Assembly: GCA_039030075.1 (NCBI GenBank)
Contig: JBCCEW010000024.1
Span: 1-64,000 of the forward strand
Direction of reading: 5' to 3'
Origin: Myxococcota bacterium
Lineage (GTDB): Bacteria > Myxococcota_A > UBA9160 > SMWR01
Length of the DNA stretch: 64,000 nucleotides
The notes under the pieces were generated by a model. It did not search any database. It was not told the DNA's origin and worked only from the letters and a program-made list of their open reading frames with translations. Shown here one piece after another: positions 1 to 8,817 of this stretch (position 1 is the stretch's first letter; each line of letters starts with the position of its first letter). The translations under genes and the position numbers were made by a program.

Positions 1-31
1 CGCTCGCAACGGTCCGCGGGAAGCGGGCGTG
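1..31. other. Window-edge sequence without a recognised gene
   Basis: Short stretch beyond the 3' end of the minus-strand cysteine-hydrolase-like gene. I see no gene, promoter or terminator in it. Confidence 0.4.
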
Positions 32-661
32 CTAGCGGGCGGAAGCCGCCCAGGCCGCTTCGACGGCGCGCGTATCGGTGAGCGTCGCGATGGCGCCCAG
101 GGTATGGGCGAAGACCTGGTCGACGTACTCGGCGGGAAAGCCCGCGACCGCATCGGTGGGCACGACCATCTGGTAGCTCGCGTTCACCGCGTCGAAGCAG
201 AAGTTCTGGATGGCGACGTTCACCGAGACGCCGACGCCCACGATCGTGGTGATGCCCTCGTTGCGCAGCCACGAATCGAGCTCGGTGCCCTGGAACGGAG
301 AGAGCCCGTGCAACCGCGTGGAGATCACGTCGTCGGGTTGGGCGCCGATCTCCGGGACCAGCGCCGCCGCCTCGGAGCCCGGGTGCAGGGGCCGCTCGGC
401 CTTCGCCATGTAGCCGAACAGGCGTGCGTTGCGGTTCGCGCCGAACCCGTCGGGACGTCGCTCCGCCACGCAGTGGACGATACGTACGCCGGCCGTGCGT
501 GCGGCGCGCATCAGCTGGGCGATGTGGCCGAGCATGTCGACGCGCGCGACGCCCGCGGCGAGGTCGGGAAGGGCGGATCCGACCCCGACGACGCCCTGCT
601 GGCACTCCTGGGTGATCAGGGCGGTGTGCTGCGGGTCGATCAGCGTGGCCAGCTCCGGCAC
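32..661 (-). CDS. Isochorismatase-fold (cysteine hydrolase family) protein with degenerate catalytic triad
   Basis: 209 aa with the overall pattern of the isochorismatase-like hydrolase fold: an N-terminal beta-strand (ALITQECQ, residues 14-21), a central SPFQGTEL stretch (about 121-128) and the late VGVGVSVNV strand (141-149). In active members the triad is Asp-Lys-Cys. Here the aligned positions read Glu19, Thr115 and Asn148, so the usual thioester mechanism seems unavailable and the protein may be a non-hydrolytic or divergent member. Start is GTG at 661, sharing one base with the stop of the upstream Nudix gene, so the two are probably co-translated. Function unknown. The fold assignment is fairly secure; the alignment of the triad was done by eye. 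Confidence 0.75.
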   Translation of the reverse strand: MPELATLIDPQHTALITQECQQGVVGVGSALPDLAAGVARVDMLGHIAQLMRAARTAGVRIVHCVAERRPDGFGANRNARLFGYMAKAERPLHPGSEAAALVPEIGAQPDDVISTRLHGLSPFQGTELDSWLRNEGITTIVGVGVSVNVAIQNFCFDAVNASYQMVVPTDAVAGFPAEYVDQVFAHTLGAIATLTDTRAVEAAWAASAR

Positions 662-1326
662 TAGTCGTCTCGCTCGTACCGCCAGCCCGACTTCAGCGTC
701 CAGAGTCGGTGGCGCGCGCCCGGGGCGTCGTGGTCATCGCTCTCGTAGCCCGCGTCACCGGGGTAGAGGATGCAAGCGCCTTCCTCGATGCGCTGGATGC
801 GCGGTCGGAAGGGCAGGGGTTTGCGATCGGGAAGGGTTTCCAGGGCCTGCGACGCCTGCTGGAACGCGTCGAGCCAGGTGACGGTCACGAAGGTGGGCGG
901 CGCGAGGCGCCGCTCCCCGGCGTGGTGGGCGGCCAGGGCGTCAGAAGGTCGCTGCCAGCCGTGGCCGCACATCTCGTCGCCGTCGACCTGGATCTCGGTG
1001 TCCGGCTCGATCGCGGTGGCGAAGAACCAGGTGTCGAAGCGCTTCGGGGAGACCGGCGGCGTGATCCAACGCGCGATCTCGACGAGCGCGTCGGACTCGA
1101 GTAGGAGCCCCGCTTCTTCCTGGGCTTCGCGCACGGCGGCGCGTCGCGCCCGGTCGCTGTCGCTCGCACCGGGAACCCGGTCGATGCGCTCGAGCTTGCC
1201 GCCCGGGAAGACCCAGGCGCCTTCTTTTCCGTCGCGCGGGCAGCGTTGTAAGAGGAGCACTTCGAGGTGCGGCGCGTCGCGCAACACGACCACCGTGCCC
1301 GAGGGTTTCGGTTCGGGAGCGTCCAT
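661..1326 (-). CDS. Nudix hydrolase, NUDT19-like (possible CoA/acyl-CoA diphosphatase)
   Basis: 221 aa. The Nudix box is recognisable as PGGK (41-44) followed by REAQEEAG (66-73), which supplies the metal-binding glutamates. The spacing between the first Gly and the RE pair is about ten residues longer than the canonical GX5EX7RE pattern. An insertion at that point is a feature of NUDT19-type CoA diphosphatases, and the following [16 protein letters not shown] stretch also fits that group. This would suit a locus full of acyl-CoA enzymes, but the substrate is inferred. It is the first gene of a two-gene minus-strand unit and overlaps the downstream gene by one base. It diverges from the fumarase gene. 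Confidence 0.8.
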   Translation of the reverse strand: MDAPEPKPSGTVVVLRDAPHLEVLLLQRCPRDGKEGAWVFPGGKLERIDRVPGASDSDRARRAAVREAQEEAGLLLESDALVEIARWITPPVSPKRFDTWFFATAIEPDTEIQVDGDEMCGHGWQRPSDALAAHHAGERRLAPPTFVTVTWLDAFQQASQALETLPDRKPLPFRPRIQRIEEGACILYPGDAGYESDDHDAPGARHRLWTLKSGWRYERDD

Positions 1327-1469
1327 CGGCCGCGGATTCTAGAGCAGCGATGGGATACTCTGCCGCCGGGCCCCGCTCTGCGGGGCCCATCTCGTTCGCG
1401 AGTGTCCCGCCGCCACCCGGAGAAGGATCCTCCGGCGTCCCTCGTGCGGGCCCCCCACGGAGAGCCGTG

Positions 1470-3125
1470 ATGCCGGATTTCGACTATCAGCCGCTCATCG
1501 AGCATGGACACGACGAGACCAGCTATCGACGTCTCGACGCCCTCTCCGACCTGGTGAAGACCCAGCGGGTCGGGGACCGCACGCTCCTCGAGGTCCCGGC
1601 CGAGGTCTTGCGAGGTCTGGCGGCGGCAGCGCTGGACGACATCTCCCACCTGCTGCGCCCGGCCCACCTGGCCCAGCTGCGCAAGATCCTCGACGACCCG
1701 GAAGCGAGCGACAACGACCGCTTCGTCGCGCTCGAGCTCTTGACCAACGCGAACATCGCCTCCGGTCGCGAGCTGCCGGGGTGTCAGGACACGGGCACCG
1801 CGATCGTGGTCGGCTACAAGGGCGAGCAGGTCTTTACCGGCACCGACGACGCCGAGGCGCTCTCTCACGGCATCTTCGACACCTATCAGACGCGCAACCT
1901 GCGCTACTCGCAGATGGCGCCTCTCGATCTCTACACGGAGAAGAACACGGGCACGAACCTTCCGGCCCAGGTCGAGGTCTACGCCACGCCCGGCAGCGAC
2001 TACGAACTGCTCTTCATCGCGAAGGGCGGTGGCTCGGCGAACAAGACCTTCCTCTATCAGGAGACGAAGGCGCTCCTGAACCCCGACTCGCTGATGAGCT
2101 TCCTCGAGGAGAAGATCCGCTCGATCGGCACGTCGGCGTGTCCGCCCTATCACCTGGCCATCGCCATCGGCGGCACCTCAGCCGAGTACACGCTGAAGAG
2201 CGTGAAGCTCGCGAGCTGCAAGGCGCTGGACGACCTGCCGACCACCGGCAACGAAGGCGGTCGCGCCTTCCGCGACGTCGTCCTCGAAGAGCAGGTCCAG
2301 AAGCTCTGCAACGAGATCGGCATCGGCGCCCAGTTCGGCGGGAAGTATTTCGCCCACGACGTGCGCGTCGTGCGGCTCCCGCGTCACGGCGCGTCGTGCC
2401 CGGTGGGGATCGGCGTTTCGTGTTCCGCCGACCGTCAGGCGAAGGCGAAGATCACGGCCGAGGGCGTCTTCCTCGAACAGCTCGAAACGAATCCGGCGAA
2501 GTACCTGCCCGACATTACCCCCGAGGAGCTGGGCGGCGAGGTCGTGAAGATCGACCTGCGACGCCCGATGGCCGACATCCTGGCCGAGCTGTCCCAGCAC
2601 CCGGTCGCCACGCGTCTCTCGCTCACCGGTCCGATGATCGTGGCACGCGACATCGCCCACGCGAAGCTCAAGGAACGGCTGGACGCGGGCGAGGACCTAC
2701 CCCAGTACTTCCAGGACCACATGGTCTACTACGCGGGCCCGGCGAAGACGCCCGAGGGCCGCGCGTCGGGTTCCTTCGGTCCGACCACGGCCGGCCGCAT
2801 GGATTCCTACGTCGATCTCTTCCAGAGCAAGGGCGGCAGCATGGTGATGCTGGCGAAGGGGAACCGCTCGAAGCAGGTGAGCGACGCGTGTGGTCGCCAC
2901 GGCGGCTTCTATCTGGGGTCGATCGGCGGCCCGGCGGCACGTCTGGCCGACCACAGCATCCGCAAGGTCGAAGTGCAGGAGTACGAAGAGCTCGGGATGG
3001 AGGCGATCTGGCGCATCGAGGTCGAGGACTTCCCGGCGTTCATCGTCACCGACGACAAGGGCAACGACTTCTACGCCGGGCTGATGGAGAAGCGTCCGAG
3101 CCCGACCCTGCAGATCCAGAGCTGA
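1470..3125 (+). CDS. fumA: Class I (iron-sulfur) fumarate hydratase
   Basis: 551 aa, close to the 548 aa of E. coli FumA. Interconverts fumarate and malate in the TCA cycle, in the cytoplasm. Cys105 (PGCQDTG), Cys224 (TSACPP) and Cys318 (GVSCSA) fall at the same residue numbers as the three [4Fe-4S] ligands of E. coli FumA, which also supports the chosen ATG at 1470. GGAG lies about 7 nt upstream. The frame stays open to 1350, but the upstream part is proline-rich and unlike the family. In this gene context it can process fumarate and succinate from steroid or fatty-acid breakdown, although it may simply be housekeeping. Confidence 0.93.
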   Translation: MPDFDYQPLIEHGHDETSYRRLDALSDLVKTQRVGDRTLLEVPAEVLRGLAAAALDDISHLLRPAHLAQLRKILDDPEASDNDRFVALELLTNANIASGRELPGCQDTGTAIVVGYKGEQVFTGTDDAEALSHGIFDTYQTRNLRYSQMAPLDLYTEKNTGTNLPAQVEVYATPGSDYELLFIAKGGGSANKTFLYQETKALLNPDSLMSFLEEKIRSIGTSACPPYHLAIAIGGTSAEYTLKSVKLASCKALDDLPTTGNEGGRAFRDVVLEEQVQKLCNEIGIGAQFGGKYFAHDVRVVRLPRHGASCPVGIGVSCSADRQAKAKITAEGVFLEQLETNPAKYLPDITPEELGGEVVKIDLRRPMADILAELSQHPVATRLSLTGPMIVARDIAHAKLKERLDAGEDLPQYFQDHMVYYAGPAKTPEGRASGSFGPTTAGRMDSYVDLFQSKGGSMVMLAKGNRSKQVSDACGRHGGFYLGSIGGPAARLADHSIRKVEVQEYEELGMEAIWRIEVEDFPAFIVTDDKGNDFYAGLMEKRPSPTLQIQS

Positions 3126-3171
3126 GCGTGACGCCGGCCGCGTCCGGCGCGCACGCGGGGGGTGCCTGCTC

Positions 3172-4407
3172 TTGAGTGAATCGGCTTCGCGTCTCGCCGC
3201 CGCGTACGACCTGTTGTCGCCCGCGTTCCACGCGGACCCGCACCCGGTCTACGACGCCATGCGTCGGGAAGCCCCGATCTACGAGATGCCGTTCGGCGGC
3301 GCCATGGCCGTGTTCTTCACGCGCTTCGAGGACGTCGACGCGCTGATCTCGGATGAGCGCTTACAGATGTCGATGACCTCCTGGGAGGGCTTCGTGGCGG
3401 CGAGCCCGGACGATCCGCGGGCGAAGCTGATGACGATCTCCCAGGACGCCATGCCCGCGAAAGACGGTGCCGAGCACACGCGGCTGCGCCGGTTGGTGAA
3501 CCAGGGCTTCACGCCCCGCGCGATGAGAGCCTTCGACGCGAACCTCGTCGCGCTCGTCGACGCGTGGATCGGTCGCGTGGCCGAGCGCGAGCGCTTCGAC
3601 CTCCACGGCGACCTCGCCCAGCGCGTCCCGATCATCGCGATCTCGCGCCTGCTCGGTGTTCCCGAGGCCGACGAAGCACGCTTCGTGGCCTGGGCGGATG
3701 CCCTCGTGCAAGCGGCCGATCCGTTCGCCAGCGATGCCACGGCCCAGGCGGGCTCCGATGCCATCCACGAACTCGAAGCCTACGTGGCAGCGCTGGTAGC
3801 GGAGCGGCGCGGCGCGCCGGCGGACGACCTGTTGTCCTCGTTGGTCGCGGCCGAGGACGGCTCGGAAAGGCTCACGCTCCCCGAGATCCAGGCGCTCTGC
3901 ATGGCGTTGCTCGTCGCCGGGTCCGAGACCACCTCGAACCTGATCGACCTCGGCGTGAAGGCGCTCATCGAGTTCCCGGACGTCCGGCGTCAGGTCGAGG
4001 CGGCGCCCGAGCGGATCGCCGACGTCGTGGAAGAGGCTCTGCGCTTCGATCACCCGGGCAAGTTCCTCACGCGGGTCGCGAAGGAAGACTTCACCCTGCC
4101 GGGCGGGTTCGTCTTGCCGAAGGGCGCGCTCGCGATGTGCGGGATCGGTGCGGCCCACCGGGACCCGGCGCGCTTCCCCGATCCGGCACGCTTCGACCTC
4201 GACCGCGATCACCGCGACACGATCGTGTTCGGCAAGGGACGTCACTCGTGCCTGGGCTCGCGCCTGGCGCGCCGCGAGGGGAGCCTGGTGCTGGGCAAGC
4301 TCCTTCCCTGGATCGCCGAGCTTCGCTACGACGCCGACGCCATCGAGTGGCGTCAGAGCCTGATCGTGCGCGGCATGGACCGCTTCCCGGTCGAGCGCAC
4401 GGCCTAG
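3172..4407 (+). CDS. Cytochrome P450
   Basis: 411 aa, the usual length of soluble bacterial class I P450s. Visible signatures are the I-helix AGSETT (249-254), the K-helix ExxR (Glu288-Arg291) and the haem loop FGKGRHSC with proximal Cys360. It would need a ferredoxin and ferredoxin reductase; neither is adjacent. Start is taken as TTG at 3172, with a G-rich ribosome binding site about 9 nt upstream; the first ATG further in would remove the N-terminal helix. The haem motif is of the CYP105/107 style rather than an obvious CYP125 or CYP142 steroid C26-hydroxylase, so a role in steroid oxidation is possible but not shown. Confidence 0.92.
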   Translation: MSESASRLAAAYDLLSPAFHADPHPVYDAMRREAPIYEMPFGGAMAVFFTRFEDVDALISDERLQMSMTSWEGFVAASPDDPRAKLMTISQDAMPAKDGAEHTRLRRLVNQGFTPRAMRAFDANLVALVDAWIGRVAERERFDLHGDLAQRVPIIAISRLLGVPEADEARFVAWADALVQAADPFASDATAQAGSDAIHELEAYVAALVAERRGAPADDLLSSLVAAEDGSERLTLPEIQALCMALLVAGSETTSNLIDLGVKALIEFPDVRRQVEAAPERIADVVEEALRFDHPGKFLTRVAKEDFTLPGGFVLPKGALAMCGIGAAHRDPARFPDPARFDLDRDHRDTIVFGKGRHSCLGSRLARREGSLVLGKLLPWIAELRYDADAIEWRQSLIVRGMDRFPVERTA

Positions 4408-4417
4408 TCCACCGGAT

Positions 4418-5281
4418 TCAGCGGGACGGGCGCGGCGGCGGCCAGCCCGGTACGAGCCCGCGGTCCTTGCAGAAGCGCTGGGCGAAGACCGTCGTGCCGT
4501 GGAACTCGGCGGCGGCTTCTTCGTGCACGAGCCAGCGAATCACGGCCGCGGGCACCTCGGGCGGCGCGCCCTTCCAATTGTCGCCGAACTCCTCCAGCAA
4601 GCCGGTGGCGATCACCAACTCGGTGGTGATGAAGCCCGGCTCGACGTTGAAGAAGCGCAGGTCGGGGGCGTCCTTGCGATGCTCCGCCGCGAGCACGCCG
4701 ACCAGCCGGCCCAGCGCCGCCTTCGACGAGGAGTACGCGAAGCCCCAGCCGCCCTCGCCGGCGGGAGCGGGCGGGTCGATCAGGCCCGACTCGGAGACCA
4801 GGTTCACGATCGCGCCGCGGCCGCGCTCGACCATGCCCGGGAGCACGCGCTGGATGAGCGCGATCGGCGAGAGGATGTTGCCCCGGTAGATGCGCAGCAG
4901 GTTCTCTTCGGTGAGATCGCGCACCCAGTCCATCGCGCCGGCGGTCTGTACGATGCCGTTGTTCACGAGGACGTCGATCGGGCCCCACTGGCGCTCGGTT
5001 TCCGCGACCGCGGCCTCGAGGCTAGCGGGCTCGAGCAGATCGAGGCGGAGCGGAAGCGCCTCCCGGCCGCGTTCGCGCACGGCCTCGGCGGTCTCCTCGA
5101 GGCTGCCGGGCAGCGGGGTCAGGTCGGGTTGCCCGGCCTTGTTGCCGTGATCATGGACCTCGCCCTTGGCGAGGGTGCGCGCGGTGACCACCACGTCGTA
5201 GCCCGCGCCGGCCAGGGCGAGGGCGGTGGACTTGCCGATTCCTCGACTCGCTCCGGTGATGAACGCGATGCGACGACCCAT
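4418..5281 (-). CDS. Short-chain dehydrogenase/reductase (SDR)
   Basis: 287 aa classical SDR. TGASRGIG (residues 9-16) is the dinucleotide-binding motif, LVNNG the NNAG-type motif, and a Tyr-x3-Lys catalytic pair lies in FAYSSSKAA. An extended segment between the second strand and helix (roughly 40-65) is longer than in minimal SDRs. It would oxidise or reduce an alcohol/ketone with NAD(P)(H); the substrate cannot be read from sequence. It converges with the P450 (10 bp between stops) and lies 36 bp downstream of a small membrane-protein gene on the same strand, so the two probably share a transcript. Confidence 0.85.
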   Translation of the reverse strand: MGRRIAFITGASRGIGKSTALALAGAGYDVVVTARTLAKGEVHDHGNKAGQPDLTPLPGSLEETAEAVRERGREALPLRLDLLEPASLEAAVAETERQWGPIDVLVNNGIVQTAGAMDWVRDLTEENLLRIYRGNILSPIALIQRVLPGMVERGRGAIVNLVSESGLIDPPAPAGEGGWGFAYSSSKAALGRLVGVLAAEHRKDAPDLRFFNVEPGFITTELVIATGLLEEFGDNWKGAPPEVPAAVIRWLVHEEAAAEFHGTTVFAQRFCKDRGLVPGWPPPRPSR

Positions 5282-5317
5282 GGGTTGCCTCCCGGGCCAG
5301 GGGTAGCACGCGGTGGT

Positions 5318-5818
5318 CTAGAGCGTGGGCGTGGGCGGGTCGCGGCGCGCCGCGATGGCGGCGAGGGCCCCACCCAGCATGCCGGTCGGAATGATCATGA
5401 GCCAGCCCGTGATCTCGGCCCAGAGCGGGTAGCTCGCCTGGGTGGCGGCGGCTTCGGCGCTCGGGGGCGACGTCACCAACACGAGTGCCGAGATCGCGGT
5501 GCTCACGACGGCGACCCAACCGCCGTGGCGCACGTGGAGCTGACCCGCGAAGCGCGCGCCGAAGAAGGCGCCGAGCACTGTGCAGGCCCCGCCCATCGCG
5601 AGGCTCGCGAGAATGGCGGTGTCGGTGCTGAGGGCCTCCTGGGCGGCCTCGCGTGCCGCCGCGGTGTCGGCGAGTTCGGGGGTCAGCCAGATCGCGAGGG
5701 TCGTGAGCCCGATCATCGTCGCGAGCATGTCGACGCCGGCGCCGAGCAGGATCGCGAAGGGCCGCAGCCCGTCGAAGGTGCCCTCGGGCTCGACGCTCGG
5801 AATGTCGGGTTCGGACAC
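5318..5818 (-). CDS. Small four-helix membrane protein, unrecognised
   Basis: 166 aa with about four hydrophobic segments (near residues 23-45, 68-90, 98-117 and 132-155). No family was recognised. GTG at 5818 is chosen because GAGG stands the right distance upstream; extending to 5893 adds an Arg/Ala-rich run that looks non-coding. It precedes the SDR gene on the same strand and probably belongs to the same transcript. The small size and the glycine-rich helices give no clue to whether it transports anything. Confidence 0.65.
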   Translation of the reverse strand: MSEPDIPSVEPEGTFDGLRPFAILLGAGVDMLATMIGLTTLAIWLTPELADTAAAREAAQEALSTDTAILASLAMGGACTVLGAFFGARFAGQLHVRHGGWVAVVSTAISALVLVTSPPSAEAAATQASYPLWAEITGWLMIIPTGMLGGALAAIAARRDPPTPTL

Positions 5819-5959
5819 GGCCTGCCTCGCACTCGAAACTCGGAGGCTAGCCCTCGCCCGGGCGCGGGCCACGTTCGCGCACCGGCTGTCCACGGAGCGG
5901 GATCGGCGGTTCGCCCCCGTCGGAAGACGAGTTCCGTCGGTGCGACTAGAATCCCGGTC

Positions 5960-7408
5960 ATGAAGTCACGATGGTTTCGGGTGGGAATGATCGTCGGGGT
6001 GGCCGCGCTGCTCGGGGGCTGCGCGATGAACCCCGTCACGGGCCGGCCCATGTTCGTGCTGGTGAGCGAGGCCCAGGAGATCGAGCTCGGCAAGAGCTAC
6101 GCGCCCCAGATCGCAGCCTCGATGGGTCTCTACGAAGACGAGGAGCTCCAGCGCTACGTCGAGTCGATCGGCATGCCGATGGCCCAGGGCTCCGAACGCC
6201 CGGATCTTCCCTGGCAGTTTCGCGTGGTCGACGACGCGGCCATCAACGCCTTCGCCGTGCCCGGCGGTTTCATCTACGTGACGCGCGGGATCCTGGCTCA
6301 CATGGGCTCGGAGGCGGAGCTCGCCAGCGTGCTCGGACACGAAGTCGGTCATGTCACGGCCCGTCACTCGGTGTCGCAGATCTCGAAGCAGCAATTGGCG
6401 TCGATCGGACTGGTGGTGGGATCCATCGCGCTCGGGGAAGCCGCGGGCCTGCTCGTCCCGATCGCCAGTCAGGGCATGCAGCTCCTGTTCCTGAGTCACG
6501 GGCGCGACGACGAACGCCAGTCCGATGATCTGGGCCTCCGCTACATGACCGAGGCGGGCTACGACCCGCATCAGATGGTCGAGATGTTCCGCACCCTCGG
6601 CCGCAGCTCGCCCTCGGAAGGCGCGCGGGTGCCCGAATGGCTGTCGACCCACCCGAACCCGGAGAATCGCGAGGCGCGCATCGAAGCGGCGATCCTCGAA
6701 CTCGAGCGTGTGCCCGCCGACCCGAAGGTCGGTCGCGACGTGTTCATGCGGGCGATCGACGGTGTGGTCTACGGGCCCGACCCGCGGGCCGGCTACTTCG
6801 CGGATCAGCGCTTTCACCACCCGGATCTGAGGTTCCGACTCGACTTCCCGGAAGGCTGGAACACGGCCAACCAGACCCAGGCCGTGCTCGGCATCAGCGG
6901 CGAGCAGGACGCGATGCTCCAGCTCACGCTGGCCCAGGGCGAGACGGTGAAGGAGGCATCCGATGCCTTCTTCGCCCAGCAGGGGCTGCAGTCCGGAAAC
7001 ATCCAGACCACGAAGGTGAATGGACTCTCTGCGGTGACGGGCGACTTCGCCGTGGCCACCGCTCAGGCGAACCTGCGCGGCGTGGCCCACTTCGTCGCCC
7101 TGGGCGACCACATCTACCAGCTGCTCGGCTACGCCGCCGCGAATGCGTTCGAGGCCCGGGAAGGCGCACTGCGCGCGTCGCTCGGGAGCTTCCGGCGCGA
7201 AACGAGCCGCGCGGTGCTCAACGCGAAGCCGTGGCGGATCGACATCGTGCGTCCGAAGCGCTCGCTCAGCATCGCCGACTTCGCGCGGACCTATCCCGGG
7301 CCGGTCGAGGCCGAGGAGCTCGCGCGCATCAACGAGCTCGACGCCGGCGAGCGCTACCCGGCCGGTCGTCCGGCGAAGCGTGTCGTGGGAAGGGCGCTGC
7401 CCCGCTAG
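5960..7408 (+). CDS. M48-family zinc metalloprotease lipoprotein (BepA/YfgC-like N-terminal part)
   Basis: 482 aa. A lipoprotein signal with lipobox LGGC (Cys21) implies membrane anchoring in the periplasm. The gluzincin motif HEVGH lies at 127-131, with a probable third zinc ligand Glu185 in an ERQSD motif, as in M48 peptidases such as BepA and LoiP that act in outer-membrane protein quality control. The C-terminal 200 residues resemble a PsbP/MOG1-like accessory domain rather than TPRs. A TAGAAT -10-like box at 5946-5951 is only 8 nt from the ATG, so the message may be almost leaderless. It ends convergently, overlapping the glycosyltransferase stop codon by 4 bp. Confidence 0.9.
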   Translation: MKSRWFRVGMIVGVAALLGGCAMNPVTGRPMFVLVSEAQEIELGKSYAPQIAASMGLYEDEELQRYVESIGMPMAQGSERPDLPWQFRVVDDAAINAFAVPGGFIYVTRGILAHMGSEAELASVLGHEVGHVTARHSVSQISKQQLASIGLVVGSIALGEAAGLLVPIASQGMQLLFLSHGRDDERQSDDLGLRYMTEAGYDPHQMVEMFRTLGRSSPSEGARVPEWLSTHPNPENREARIEAAILELERVPADPKVGRDVFMRAIDGVVYGPDPRAGYFADQRFHHPDLRFRLDFPEGWNTANQTQAVLGISGEQDAMLQLTLAQGETVKEASDAFFAQQGLQSGNIQTTKVNGLSAVTGDFAVATAQANLRGVAHFVALGDHIYQLLGYAAANAFEAREGALRASLGSFRRETSRAVLNAKPWRIDIVRPKRSLSIADFARTYPGPVEAEELARINELDAGERYPAGRPAKRVVGRALPR

Positions 7409-8817
7409 CCCGCCGGCGGCCCCGCGCTCAGGCTCTCGGAGCCGGCGGCCTCCGGGGGAGTCGTGAGGTCTTCGAGGATCAGCGCCCGATGCGGCGCCAC
7501 CAGCGGGGTGGCCGCACAGGCGATCGCGCGGTTGGCGAACAGGGCGGCGTCCTGACGGGAGCCCATCGAGAGCGCGCCGACTACAGCCAGCAGCCAGGCG
7601 TCGAGGGAGCCACCCTCGGCCAGGGGCAGCAGCCGCGCGAGCGCATCGTCTTCGCGTCCACACAGCATCAGGGCTTCGGCGAGGCCGAGCTCGGCTTCGG
7701 TGCTGCCGGGTTCGGAGGAGAGCGCGGTTTCGAATGCGGCGCGCGCTTCGGGGCCCTGGCCGCGACGCAGGTGGAGCGTGCCCAGGCGCGTCCAGGCCTG
7801 CCAGCCGCGGCCGCCGGGAATGGGCTCGCCGTGCTCGCGTTCGTTCGCTCGCGAGAGGCAGGTGCGGTAGAAGCCTTCCGCCTCTTCGAGCCAGGGCTTG
7901 GGGTCGCGCTCGCGCAGCGAATGCTGCTCGGCGAGCACGCCGGAGAGGAAACAGAAGTTGCTGTGATCACCACTCCAATCGCGGGCGCGTGACAGCACCT
8001 CGGGCACTTCCTCGAGCCGACCGCGCACGATCAGCAGGTGCGTGAAGACGGTTCCGGGCAGGACCACGTCACACGTGCGATCGCCGGCGGTGCGAGCGTC
8101 GCGCAGGGCTCCCCAGGCGATCTCGGCCCGGGAGAGCGCGTCTTCGATCCGGCCCGCCCGTTGCAGCTCGAGGGCGTAGTAGGCCTGCACGCTCGGGTGG
8201 CGCGGTTCTTCGGCGGCGCGTCGTTCGAGCAATCGCAGGTTGCGCCCGTTTTTGTCGCGCGCCGTACGCGCCGCCTCGCAGGCGCCGTAGTGGACGATCG
8301 GTGCTTCGACGTCCCGCACGACGCGCGGCTTCGCCCATTCATCGACCGACTCGTGCACGCGCCCCTCCCAACGGAAGTCCGCGTCGCGACGGATGAGGCG
8401 GGGCACACGCACGGGCTCGCCCAGGCGCTCCTCGCCGGAGAGGACCTTCGCCGGCACCGCCTCGAGCCGCTTCGCGTGGGAGAGGGGCAGCTGTCCGAGG
8501 TCGAAATCGTTCGCGGCGATCGCCTCGCGGATCACTCGCTGGGCATCGCCGCCGAGTCGTTCGTCCGCATCGAGCACCAGCAGGAACTCGGTCTCGACGA
8601 AGGGCAGCGCTGCGTTGCGCGCGGCCGAGAAGTCGTCGTTCCACGGGTGTTCGATCACCTGGGCACCGAAGGAGCGGGCGATGGCGGGCGTGTCGTCGCG
8701 GCTCCCGGTATCGACGATCACCATCGCGTCGCACAGGCCCTGCACGGACTCGAGGCAGGCGGGCAGGTTCTCGGCTTCGTCGCGAACGATCATGCAGAGC
8801 GTGAGTCGGGTGGTCAT
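7405..8817 (-). CDS. Family 2 glycosyltransferase with C-terminal TPR region
   Basis: 470 aa. N-terminal GT-A domain (about 1-230): LCMIVRDEAENLPACLESV, the VDTGSRDDT nucleotide-sugar motif near 37-45 and a DADE metal motif near 83-86. Helical TPR-like repeats follow (about 240-450), typical of bacterial SunS-like and surface-glycan glycosyltransferases. It would transfer a sugar to a lipid-linked or protein acceptor at the inner face of the membrane. ATG at 8817 overlaps the stop of the upstream glycosyltransferase (ATGA), showing translational coupling. The open frame extends upstream to 9177, but that part overlaps the other gene and is arginine-rich shadow. Confidence 0.87.
   Translation of the reverse strand: MTTRLTLCMIVRDEAENLPACLESVQGLCDAMVIVDTGSRDDTPAIARSFGAQVIEHPWNDDFSAARNAALPFVETEFLLVLDADERLGGDAQRVIREAIAANDFDLGQLPLSHAKRLEAVPAKVLSGEERLGEPVRVPRLIRRDADFRWEGRVHESVDEWAKPRVVRDVEAPIVHYGACEAARTARDKNGRNLRLLERRAAEEPRHPSVQAYYALELQRAGRIEDALSRAEIAWGALRDARTAGDRTCDVVLPGTVFTHLLIVRGRLEEVPEVLSRARDWSGDHSNFCFLSGVLAEQHSLRERDPKPWLEEAEGFYRTCLSRANEREHGEPIPGGRGWQAWTRLGTLHLRRGQGPEARAAFETALSSEPGSTEAELGLAEALMLCGREDDALARLLPLAEGGSLDAWLLAVVGALSMGSRQDAALFANRAIACAATPLVAPHRALILEDLTTPPEAAGSESLSAGPPAG

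Noticed and set aside
29-664. Plus-strand frame opposite the cysteine-hydrolase-like gene
   Set aside because: No domain and biased composition; the minus-strand protein has a recognisable fold.
3172-4407. CYP125/CYP142 steroid C26-hydroxylase
   Set aside because: The haem-loop sequence and length fit general CYP105/107-type enzymes; no steroid-specific signature seen.
4499-5959. Long in-frame extension upstream of the M48 protease
   Set aside because: It overlaps the SDR and membrane-protein genes on the other strand. The lipoprotein signal at 5960 marks the true start.
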